This document shows, piece after piece, positions 55,554-64,000 of a stretch of DNA of 64,000 nt; position 1 is the stretch's first letter, and every line of letters begins with the position of its first letter. This stretch comes from Verrucomicrobiota bacterium. Lineage in GTDB: Bacteria > Verrucomicrobiota > Verrucomicrobiia > Chthoniobacterales > Xiphinematobacteraceae. Where the stretch lies: assembly GCA_023269545.1 (NCBI GenBank), contig JAHFTB010000001.1, positions 93,105 through 157,104 of the forward strand. The letters are read 5' to 3'. Made by a program: the position numbers and the translations under genes. A model generated the notes under the pieces. That model had not been told where the DNA came from and did not search any database. It saw only the letters and a program-made list of their open reading frames with translations.

Positions 55554-56512
55554 CCGCCTTCATATTACGGCGTTTGGCCATTAGCGCCATTCTCCTCTTT
55601 TTCATTAGCATCATCATCTTTTTGATTATTACGCTCACTCCTGGCAGCCCCTATCCCTGGGGCGATCTTAATCCTAAAATCTCACCGGCTATCCAAAAGG
55701 CGTTTCGCAAACGTTTCCATCTCGATGAACCTCTTTATCGCCAATATGCGCTGACCATGCGGGACCTTTTTACCAGTGAGCTTCGCAGTACAAAAGATGA
55801 TCGTCCCGTGCTACAAAAAATCCTCGAACGACTCCCCGCTACCTTGCGTTTAAATATTCTTTCTCTTGGCCTTGTATTCACCTTTGGAATCCTTCTCGGC
55901 ATCTTTTGCGCGCAACATTATGGCAGAGCACCGGACACCATTGCTTCCATATTTGCATTCACCCTCATTGCTTTACCCAGTTTTTGGATTTCCTATCTGA
56001 TCACCATCGCTCTCGTAAACTGGTTTTCCGTACCCATCCTCGGCACACAATCTTATGGCGTCGTATTTTCCAACACTTTTCAACAATGGTTGGACAGCTT
56101 TTGGCATCTTGTTTTACCTGCCACCGTTCTCGCACTTTCCGGTATTGCTGCTCAGTCTCGATTTGTGAGAGCCAGTATGGCGGAAACCTTAAAAGAAGAT
56201 TACATTCGCACTGCTCGAGCAAAAGGGCTGCCGGAAGACACTATTTTTTATAAACACGCTCTGCGAAATTCTATTCGTCCGTTGGTGACCGGTCTGGGAT
56301 TTCTTCTGCCCGCTCTGCTGGGTGGCAGCGTAATTATCGAGAGCATATTTGCCTATCCCGGCATTGGTCGGCTCGGCTACCAAGCAGTACTCGACCGTGA
56401 TTATCCCACCCTCGTAGCTCTTAATTTTATTACCGCGGCCTTGGTCCTCATCGGAAATCTGATCGCCGATCTTCTTTATGCCGTAGTGGATCCCCGAGTT
56501 CGTTTGGAATGA
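55550..56512 (+). CDS. Oligopeptide ABC transporter permease (OppB/DppB type)
   Basis: A 320-residue inner-membrane permease with six predicted spans. The N-terminal FILRRLAISAILLFFISIII and the EAA loop (ETLKEDYIRTARAKGLPEDTI) are characteristic. Start overlaps the binding-protein stop and its own stop overlaps the next gene, showing translational coupling. Confidence 0.95.
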   Translation: MTAFILRRLAISAILLFFISIIIFLIITLTPGSPYPWGDLNPKISPAIQKAFRKRFHLDEPLYRQYALTMRDLFTSELRSTKDDRPVLQKILERLPATLRLNILSLGLVFTFGILLGIFCAQHYGRAPDTIASIFAFTLIALPSFWISYLITIALVNWFSVPILGTQSYGVVFSNTFQQWLDSFWHLVLPATVLALSGIAAQSRFVRASMAETLKEDYIRTARAKGLPEDTIFYKHALRNSIRPLVTGLGFLLPALLGGSVIIESIFAYPGIGRLGYQAVLDRDYPTLVALNFITAALVLIGNLIADLLYAVVDPRVRLE

Positions 56513-57375
56513 ATATTGAATCAAAAAGTCCGCTCGCTCGTACATGGCAAAGATTTATTTCTAACCGGATTGCTCTGGTTGCTCTAAGCGTCATCGCCAT
56601 TTTCTTTGTAATTGCCTTTGTCTTTGCAGTCTTAGGTTTTCTACAGATCAATTGGCCTAGCGATCCAAATGCCACCTATCTGGAACGTAAACTTCTGCCC
56701 CCGGGCCCCGGTCACTGGCTCGGCACAGACAATTTGGGACGTGATGTTCTCTCCCGTATGCTCCATGGCGCCTATATTTCTTTAACTGTTGGCTTTGTCG
56801 CTGTGGGAGTTGCCCTGATGATGGGCGTCTCCATAGGAGCATGCGCAGGCTATCTGGGAGGATGGGTCGATAATTTTCTCATGCGCATGGTGGATGCTAT
56901 TATTTGTTTTCCCGCCTTTTTTCTGATCCTCACAGCTGTCGCCATGCTGGGTCCAAATATTTGGATCATCGTCATTGTGATTGGATTAGTCAGTTGGACA
57001 AGTACTGCGCGACTGGTGCGCGCGGAATTTTTGACACTTCGAGAAGCGGAATACGTGCGTGCAGCCCGTAGCCTGGGCCAGCATTCCTTACCTATTATTC
57101 TTCGTCATATCTTGCCTAACGCCGCGGCTCCCATTTTTGTCACTGCCGTCCTGGGAATCCCTGACGCTATTATGACCGAAGCCGGACTCAGCTTCCTCAG
57201 TTTCGGAGTTCCTCCTCCCCAGGCAACTTGGGGGAACATTATTTCTGATGGAAAGTCCTATATTCTGGATGCCTGGTGGCTTATTCTATTTCCTGGTTTG
57301 GCTATCTTTATTGTTTGCCTTGCATTTTACCTGGTGGGCGAGGCACTTCGAGAAGCCTCTCAAACAAGATCCTAG
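56509..57375 (+). CDS. Oligopeptide ABC transporter permease (OppC/DppC type)
   Basis: A 288-residue permease. The N-terminal SPLARTWQRFISNRIALVAL, the segment HWLGTDNLGRDVLSRMLHGA, and the EAA loop (LREAEYVRAARSLGQHSLPI) mark the DppC group. It pairs with the preceding permease to form the channel. Confidence 0.95.
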   Translation: MNIESKSPLARTWQRFISNRIALVALSVIAIFFVIAFVFAVLGFLQINWPSDPNATYLERKLLPPGPGHWLGTDNLGRDVLSRMLHGAYISLTVGFVAVGVALMMGVSIGACAGYLGGWVDNFLMRMVDAIICFPAFFLILTAVAMLGPNIWIIVIVIGLVSWTSTARLVRAEFLTLREAEYVRAARSLGQHSLPIILRHILPNAAAPIFVTAVLGIPDAIMTEAGLSFLSFGVPPPQATWGNIISDGKSYILDAWWLILFPGLAIFIVCLAFYLVGEALREASQTRS

Positions 57376-57381
57376 GCAACA

Positions 57382-58221
57382 ATGACCCACCCTCTTCTTG
57401 AACTCCGTGATTTCTCCCTGTCTTTTGAAACAGACAATGGTTTGTTTCCAGCGGTCAATGGCATTTCCTTAAGTTTGGAACACGGAAAGTCGCTAGCGAT
57501 TGTTGGGGAAAGCGGAAGCGGCAAAAGCGTCACTGCCCTTTCACTCACTCGCCTCCTTCCCTCCCCTCCCGCGCATTATTCCGGAGAAATCCTTTTTCAA
57601 GGGCAATCCATTATGAAACTGGGCCATTCCTCTCTCCGTCGAATTCGAGGAGGCAAAATTGCCTATATCTTTCAGGAACCCACCACTTCTTTAAATCCCG
57701 TCTATTCCATCCGAAGCCAAATTGCAGAAGCCATTCGACAACATCGCACGGATGTTCGGGACATTGATACCGAAATCCTTCATTGGTTAAATGCCGTTGG
57801 GATTCGGAACGCAACTCAACGAATGCGTTCTTATCCCCATCAACTCAGCGGTGGGATGCAACAACGTGTGATGATTGCCATGGCTCTTGCCTGTAAACCC
57901 AAGCTTCTCGTTGCCGATGAGCCCACCACCGCCTTAGATGTCACTATTCAGGCTCAAATTTTACAACAGCTGCAAGAAATCCGTTCTCAATTCGGTATGA
58001 GCATTATCTTGATTACTCATAATTTTGCCATCATTCGTGGATTATGCGATCAGGTTGTCGTCATGTTTCGAGGAAAAATGGTTGAGGCGGGTGACACCGA
58101 TCGTGTTCTCCATACTCCCCAACATCCCTATACTCAAGCTCTCCTTGCTTGCATCCCCCGACTGGGAATGCGGCAAAAACGCCTCCGGACCATTGATTAT
58201 TCCCGTTTCAACTCTCTATAG
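57382..58221 (+). CDS. Oligopeptide ABC transporter ATP-binding protein (OppD/DppD type)
   Basis: A 279-residue ATPase. Walker A GESGSGKSV, Q loop IFQEPTTSLNP, signature LSGGMQQRV, Walker B LLVADEPTTALD, and the switch His in ITHNF are all intact. OppD proteins normally run to ~325 residues with a C-terminal Cys-rich iron-sulphur segment; this one ends at RTIDYSRFNSL shortly after HPYTQALL. The OppF partner expected next is absent. A repeat begins ~10 bp after the stop, so loss of the 3' end and of OppF by rearrangement is plausible. Confidence 0.92.
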   Translation: MTHPLLELRDFSLSFETDNGLFPAVNGISLSLEHGKSLAIVGESGSGKSVTALSLTRLLPSPPAHYSGEILFQGQSIMKLGHSSLRRIRGGKIAYIFQEPTTSLNPVYSIRSQIAEAIRQHRTDVRDIDTEILHWLNAVGIRNATQRMRSYPHQLSGGMQQRVMIAMALACKPKLLVADEPTTALDVTIQAQILQQLQEIRSQFGMSIILITHNFAIIRGLCDQVVVMFRGKMVEAGDTDRVLHTPQHPYTQALLACIPRLGMRQKRLRTIDYSRFNSL

Positions 58222-58230
58222 CAAAGCCAG

Positions 58231-58292
58231 TATGGCGGAATTCCACAAAAACAGAGGAAAACGAGCGAGCTTTTCTCTATCGCGGAATTCCC
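58231..58292. repeat. Short repeat with GCGGAATTCC borders and family 2 core
   Basis: TATGGCGGAATTCC and CTATCGCGGAATTCCC border a core (CACAAAAACAGAGGAAAACG and following) that is nearly the reverse complement of the core of the family 2 element at 17860. It lies between the OppD gene and the convergent glycosyltransferase-like gene. Confidence 0.6.
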
Positions 58293-58295
58293 ATC

Positions 58296-59321
58296 TTAAA
58301 AATTTCGAGATTTCCTCCTTGTAATAAGTGAAAATATGGCTCGGGTTCCTTCTTGAAAAGAAAGTACTTCCAAGGCTCGACGGCGAAGTACCTCCGTGAT
58401 TTTCACATAAAGAGAAAAATTAGTTAATAGCTGATGCGCTTGTTCCAAGGACGTTTCAAAATCGCATCTTTTTAATTGGGACAACGTGTGATTTAAAAGA
58501 TCATCCACTGACCCATCTCCGCCTATGGCAGGGATACCACAAAGTGCAGCGTCGCCGGCGATTTGACCAGGCACTCCGCTTCGATCAAATTGCAATACCA
58601 TACGGTGGCGGGCAAGTAATTTCAAATAGTCCTTATAAGGGAGACACCCTTCTACAATTCGCAAAACACCACGGCCGGCATCAATATGATTCAGCAATTT
58701 TTCCCCTCGCCTCCCCTCCGTATTGATACAGGTGACGTGGCTTCTCAGACGATATGCAAGGTCACAAGAAGCGAAAACGGCTGCGGCATGATTGCGGGAT
58801 GGGATTAAGAATTCCCTCGTCCCTATAAAGATACCGGAGCGTTCCTCCGGCGAGATTCGGAAATCCCATTGCGAAAAATCTATCGGATAGGGAGTGGGAA
58901 TAAATTTCCCATCACTCAGCCCTGCTGCACGATGGATGGGTGGCAACCAGGAAGTACTTGCAAGAAAGCCCAAGGCCAATCCGCTGATCTCCATGAACCG
59001 CATCAATATTCGAGGATGGCTAATTGCATGAGCCACTTGATGTCGGCCAGCTTCTTTCCAAGAAATAAAAAATGGGATTTTTTTTACAGAAAGCGTCTTC
59101 GCAGCCCTCAGAGAATCAACCAGATTGCCTCGCAAAAGCAAAAGAACCGCATTCGCCCGAAGATCCGATACTCGGCAAGCAAATCGCCCGAGCATACACG
59201 CTGCATAAGCGTGGTAATTAATGGGTGGATGGCCTTTTTCTTCCAATCGACTAGGACCAGCCGAGAAGTCCTGAGTAGGATCTTTGCCTCCAGGATTGAG
59301 AACATCTAAAGCATTTTCCAT
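58296..59321 (-). CDS. Glycosyltransferase-like protein
   Basis: A 341-residue protein without membrane spans. The C-terminal half (residues ~215-320: GCLPYKDYLKLLARHRMVLQ, GVPGQIAGDAALCGIPAIGG) has the GT-B donor-domain pattern where a sugar-nucleotide site would be. The N-terminal half is not recognisable. Its sugar and acceptor are unknown. The 3' end lies next to a repeat, and a MITE copy sits 35 bp upstream of the start. Confidence 0.62.
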   Translation of the reverse strand: MENALDVLNPGGKDPTQDFSAGPSRLEEKGHPPINYHAYAACMLGRFACRVSDLRANAVLLLLRGNLVDSLRAAKTLSVKKIPFFISWKEAGRHQVAHAISHPRILMRFMEISGLALGFLASTSWLPPIHRAAGLSDGKFIPTPYPIDFSQWDFRISPEERSGIFIGTREFLIPSRNHAAAVFASCDLAYRLRSHVTCINTEGRRGEKLLNHIDAGRGVLRIVEGCLPYKDYLKLLARHRMVLQFDRSGVPGQIAGDAALCGIPAIGGDGSVDDLLNHTLSQLKRCDFETSLEQAHQLLTNFSLYVKITEVLRRRALEVLSFQEGTRAIFSLITRRKSRNF

Positions 59322-59356
59322 TTAAGTATTCACATAATTTGCGGAAGTCCTGCTCA

Positions 59357-59436
59357 CTGACATTACGCACTTTTAGGAACTCCGGGAGAAAAAAATATTT
59401 TCACCTACAAGGTTTCTCTTTTTTGCGTCACATCAC
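59357..59436 (-). repeat. MITE-like element family 1, copy F
   Basis: An 80 bp copy in reverse orientation. On the minus strand it begins GTGATGTGACGCA and ends TGCGTAATGTCAG. Flanks are CTGCTCA (59350-59356) and CTGCTAT (59437-59443), matching in five of seven bases. Confidence 0.88.
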
Positions 59437-59440
59437 CTGC

Positions 59441-59467
59441 TATAGCGGAATTCCTTTAAAATGAGAA
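59441..59467 (+). repeat. 27 bp repeat downstream of mazG
   Basis: TATAGCGGAATTCCTTTAAA plus seven bases is an exact inverted match to 27544-27570. It lies 12 bp past the mazG stop and next to MITE copy F. Confidence 0.6.
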
Positions 59468-59479
59468 ATACTCTCACCT

Positions 59480-60259
59480 CTACTTTCGCTCCGCCTTGAT
59501 ATTCTCCCAAATTTGATTCAATTCGAAATCGCCACAATCTTCAACACGACGCCCTGATTCTTCAAGATGAGCTTCGAGCGCTTGGAATCGCAGAATAAAT
59601 TTGGCAGTGGAACGATTCAAAGCGGTTTCAGAATCGATTTCCAGCTTACGCAACAAATTAACCAGAGAAAAGAGGACATCTCCCGCTTCTTCTTCCAACT
59701 CCATACGGTTCTTAGCAATCACAGCAGCGCGCAGTTCTCTTACCTCTTCTTCAATTTTATCGAGTACGTCCTCCGTCTTTTGCCAATCGAAGCCGACGCG
59801 ACTCACTTTTTTTTGCACCACTTGTGCTCGCATTAAAGCGGGCAATACCTGGGAAATGGATGACAGGATAGAAACATACTTCCCTTTTCCTTTTTCCATC
59901 CGTTTGATCTGCTCCCATTGTCGGAGTACGGTGGCGGAGTCCCCTCCTTTCGCATCCCCAAAAACATGCGGATGACGTCGAATCAGCTTTTCGCAAACAC
60001 TGTGAGCCACCTCCTCAAAGCGAAACGCTCCGCGTTCACTCCCAATTTGAGCATGCATCACTACAAGCAATAAAAGATCTCCCAATTCCTCGCAGAGATT
60101 GGCATCATCCGCTCGATTGATAGCTTCCACCGCCTCATAACACTCCTCCAGCAATGCGGTGCGCAGGCTGGCATGGGTTTGCTCGCGATCCCAAGGACAA
60201 CCCTCTGGTGAACGCAGTTTGGCAATAATTTCTTCTAAACGAGAGAGCGAGGCACTCAT
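59480..60259 (-). CDS. mazG: Nucleoside triphosphate pyrophosphohydrolase MazG
   Basis: A 259-residue house-cleaning enzyme hydrolysing (d)NTPs to monophosphates and pyrophosphate. Two MazG domains are seen. The first has LRSPEGCPWDREQTHASLR and LLEECYEAVEAI with ELGDLLLLVV, the EExxE...ExxD metal pattern. The second has KIEEEVRELRAAV and EEEAGDVLFSLVNLLRK. Start ATG 60259 overlaps the stop of the DUF2270 gene. Confidence 0.95.
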   Translation of the reverse strand: MSASLSRLEEIIAKLRSPEGCPWDREQTHASLRTALLEECYEAVEAINRADDANLCEELGDLLLLVVMHAQIGSERGAFRFEEVAHSVCEKLIRRHPHVFGDAKGGDSATVLRQWEQIKRMEKGKGKYVSILSSISQVLPALMRAQVVQKKVSRVGFDWQKTEDVLDKIEEEVRELRAAVIAKNRMELEEEAGDVLFSLVNLLRKLEIDSETALNRSTAKFILRFQALEAHLEESGRRVEDCGDFELNQIWENIKAERK

Positions 60260-60987
60260 AGTTTCCAGAGAGGATTACGGGTAGCAAACTCAGATACCTC
60301 ATCGGCGGTATAGCGCGAAGCATAGAGCATCATCCCCACTAAGGAAAGGATGGTTCCGGTAAAGATAAATTCGGTAAGCCACGGCGGCAACCCTACCACA
60401 CTCAGCGCCGCAAGAAAATCCACAACAGAATGAATTCCACTTTTTGCATGCATAAAGATCTTCAAAACCCATGCTAATAATATGATACAGAAGATGTAAA
60501 CATAGTTGCGCTTCAACCGACGACAAACGGCTTCAAGACGACTCATCTTAAAATGCGGAAGCACCAGATCTTCGCACACAAGCCGTCTCCACTCGCCTTC
60601 TAATAGGCCATTACTCTGAGCAACCATCGGCATGAGAAAGTGCGATTCCAGCATGCGCACACGGCCACGGAAAGCATCATAATATCGAAAGCGCCGTGCC
60701 TCAATCCACAACATGACCCAAACCAGAGCCAAATTGAAAAAGAAAATAATATGAGGAATATCACGGAAAGAAAATGCCACGGTAATGATAGTGGTCGAAC
60801 TCGTAATGGCCCAAGTGGTCGTTACGTCCAATCTTTGTCGCCAAACCATAATCCGAGCAAGCTCTCCACGATAAAAATGAATCATTGCATTGACATAGCA
60901 AGGATCCTTGAGATTAGGAGTCCCCATAGTACGGCTCGAACGTTTCTCTGAAGTTTCTGTGGGGGGTACAGTGGGATCGTCGTTCAT
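60256..60987 (-). CDS. DUF2270-type integral membrane protein
   Basis: A 243-residue membrane protein starting MNDDPTVPP at 60987. The family pattern is MIHFYRGELARIMVWRQRLD, then TTWAITSSTTIITVAFSF and a HIIFFFNLALVWVMLWIEARR segment, with two more spans near residues 165-185 and 200-225. Function is unknown. It is coupled on both sides: a one-base overlap with the rhomboid-like gene upstream and an ATGA overlap with mazG downstream. Confidence 0.8.
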   Translation of the reverse strand: MNDDPTVPPTETSEKRSSRTMGTPNLKDPCYVNAMIHFYRGELARIMVWRQRLDVTTTWAITSSTTIITVAFSFRDIPHIIFFFNLALVWVMLWIEARRFRYYDAFRGRVRMLESHFLMPMVAQSNGLLEGEWRRLVCEDLVLPHFKMSRLEAVCRRLKRNYVYIFCIILLAWVLKIFMHAKSGIHSVVDFLAALSVVGLPPWLTEFIFTGTILSLVGMMLYASRYTADEVSEFATRNPLWKL

Positions 60988-61913
60988 TATTGTAAATGCT
61001 TTTCCTTTTTTAATAGGGTGGAGCGAGCTTTCTCCAAGCATTCACGCTCGCTGTGTGTTAAACTGCCAATTCCGAGACGAGAAATTTTTTCGAGAATGAG
61101 ATCCACAGAATGATGTTTGGCCTCGTCCGATTTCTTCCTGACTGAAGGTGTAGAGAAGACTCTGTTATTTTGTTGTTTGCCTAAAGAAATATTTTTCCGA
61201 AAGAAATACCAGGGTTTGAAATTCCATAGAAATGCCAACCTGCCCGTATGAATCATACGGATCAACAAAATTGCAGCTCCGCATTCCAACCAAAAAAGAA
61301 CCAAGGAAATCCAACTCCTTCCTTCCAATAATTCCAAGGAATGAATTCCTACCAGCGCAATTGCCACCCACTTTGCGGCGATGCCGAAAAAAAATTCCAT
61401 GCGCGGATAAAGAGCTACAAAAGCAATGAAAACAGCAAAATTTATGTTCCACGAACCAGCTAACCCTGCCGTTGCTATCCCAAAAAGTTGTAAGAAAGTT
61501 ATGGCAACCGGAGGAAGCAATAAAAGAACGGAATAAAGAAATAAAAAATTTCTTCTTCCCACAGAGCGCTCCACCTCCCTGCCAAAGAAAAATAACATCC
61601 CCATTTCCATTAGAAACCAAATGCTCGGTTCATTCAAAAACGGATACGTGAAGAATCGCCAAAAATGAAAATAATGAAATGCTGCTTCAGGGGTAAATAA
61701 GAACCAATAGTGGATCTCTCCTATCCGAATTGCCTGCAAAACAGCTTCGATTACCATGGCAGCGCAATATCCGATCGCCAATAACGTAGCTATGTAAAGC
61801 GATCCTATCCATTCAAGCGGTCCGTAGTGATGAGAATTCCTGCCCGCGATCATCAGAGCAGAGTAAGAGGTCGATAGAAGCGACTCAAGCGGGAATTCCA
61901 CCTTATCAGACAA
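60987..61913 (-). CDS. Rhomboid-like membrane protein, probably non-proteolytic
   Basis: A 308-residue protein with six or so spans in rhomboid order: the loop HFWRFFTYPFLNEPS (rhomboid WR and Y-P motif), LFFFGREVERSVGRRNFLFLY, and later spans. The catalytic GxSG serine position reads GLAGSWNINFAVF, and the expected His-x-x-Gly-Gly is replaced by GIHSLELLEGRS. A C-terminal cytosolic segment, LILEKISRLGIGSLTHSERECLEKA, matches the tail found on many bacterial rhomboids. I infer a pseudoprotease. The start is either TTG 61913 or ATG 61853. Confidence 0.72.
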   Translation of the reverse strand: MSDKVEFPLESLLSTSYSALMIAGRNSHHYGPLEWIGSLYIATLLAIGYCAAMVIEAVLQAIRIGEIHYWFLFTPEAAFHYFHFWRFFTYPFLNEPSIWFLMEMGMLFFFGREVERSVGRRNFLFLYSVLLLLPPVAITFLQLFGIATAGLAGSWNINFAVFIAFVALYPRMEFFFGIAAKWVAIALVGIHSLELLEGRSWISLVLFWLECGAAILLIRMIHTGRLAFLWNFKPWYFFRKNISLGKQQNNRVFSTPSVRKKSDEAKHHSVDLILEKISRLGIGSLTHSERECLEKARSTLLKKEKHLQ

Positions 61914-62040
61914 GCAAATACGGCAAAAGAAGGAATCGAGCGCTCCCCTATTCTTTATGGAACCGAACGAAAAAATCTGTACGAAATTTTCCCTTCATCA
62001 CTTGCTCACACATCCATTCGGGGGCAAAATATAGGTTCTT

Positions 62041-63822
<1,782 letters not shown>

Positions 63823-63828
63823 AGCTGA

Positions 63829-64000
63829 AGTGGTGCCGAAAAGGTGGACAGGGGAGATAACCTAAAAAAAGAACCGTGCACACCAAAGAAAATAAAAGCA
63901 GTAGGAGATTCGACGAAGAATTCAAACGCAGTGCGGTGGAGATGCTTGAGAGGAGAGATCGAAGTGCAAAACAGCTAGGAAGGGAGTTGGGGGTATCGGT
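63829..64000 (+). mobile_element. IS3-family insertion sequence, left end (partial)
   Basis: TGGTGCCGAAAAGGTGGACA at about 63832 looks like a terminal inverted repeat of an IS3-family element, directly followed by an orfA-like gene. The element runs off the window, so its right end and duplication cannot be seen. Confidence 0.7.
63876..64000 (+). CDS. IS3-family transposase OrfA (partial)
   Basis: A frame starting with GTG 63876 reads HTKENKSSRRFDEEFKRSAV and EMLERRDRSAKQLGRELGVS, the helix-turn-helix N-terminus of IS3-family OrfA (HTH_Tnp_1). The 3' part lies beyond the window. OrfB, usually made by a -1 frameshift, would follow. Confidence 0.9.
   Translation, partial: MHTKENKSSRRFDEEFKRSAVEMLERRDRSAKQLGRELGVS

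Overview
The window is 64 kb of a dense Gram-negative chromosome, estimated by eye at 45-50% GC, with mostly housekeeping genes and several accessory stretches. LolA-like, HtrB/LpxL-like and family 9 glycosyltransferase (heptosyltransferase-type) proteins indicate an outer membrane. A CesT-like type III secretion chaperone (44.9 kb), an eroded ankyrin-like gene (8.0-9.6 kb) and lineage-specific paralogue families (24-27 kb) suggest a host-associated lifestyle. Together with GTP-type PEP carboxykinase this points, by inference only, to the Planctomycetes-Verrucomicrobia-Chlamydiae group, most likely Verrucomicrobia-like. No rRNA is present to confirm it.

Layout. 0-5 kb: an acyl carrier protein (-), then a translationally coupled run tlyA-nadK-ptsN-like-cca (+) whose last gene runs antisense into a tRNA-Val gene, then a YhaM-type HD nuclease. 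5-8 kb: ammonium transporter and a PTS EIIA-like protein. 8.0-9.64 kb: an AT-rich decayed gene. 9.76-17.7 kb: MgtA-type Mg2+ ATPase flanked by two copies of a small repeat, a GH15 enzyme, catalase, a small orphan and an L,D-transpeptidase. 18-23.8 kb: 6-phosphogluconate dehydrogenase, then lipoprotein, acyltransferase, glycosyltransferase, polysaccharide deacetylase, HtrB-like acyltransferase and LolA-like protein, an envelope glycolipid set. 24-27.5 kb: accessory island with two related helical proteins, a truncated third copy, and two small glycine-rich membrane-hairpin proteins. 27.5-32.3 kb: yqeY-ispD-M16 protease (-) and gltX-aroE (+). 32.3-37.8 kb: three glycosyltransferases, a class I amidotransferase, uppP. 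38-48.4 kb: a nucleotidyl cyclase/ATPase/TPR regulator, an FmdB-like protein, a UbiB-type kinase, a PAS histidine kinase, the CesT-like chaperone, a TRASH/YHS-like protein, a SufR/ArsR-type regulator, an ECF sigma factor and trmB. 48.3-53.2 kb: glycosyltransferase, clpX, clpP, tig (-). 53.4-58.2 kb: an oligopeptide ABC importer apparently lacking OppF. 58.3-63.8 kb: a glycosyltransferase-like protein, the rhomboid-like/DUF2270/mazG operon, and pckG. The right edge cuts into an IS3-type element.

Repeats are the most distinctive DNA-level feature. Six copies of an ~82 bp MITE-like element with terminal inverted repeats and mostly perfect 7 bp target duplications (e.g. TTATGAA, TTATCAA, TTATTAA) sit at gene borders, two of them 1-2 bp upstream of a start codon. 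A second 61 bp element has perfect 12 bp inverted ends (AGGACTTACGCA) and a CATC duplication. At least three further short repeat families occupy gene ends and may work as terminators or stabilising hairpins.
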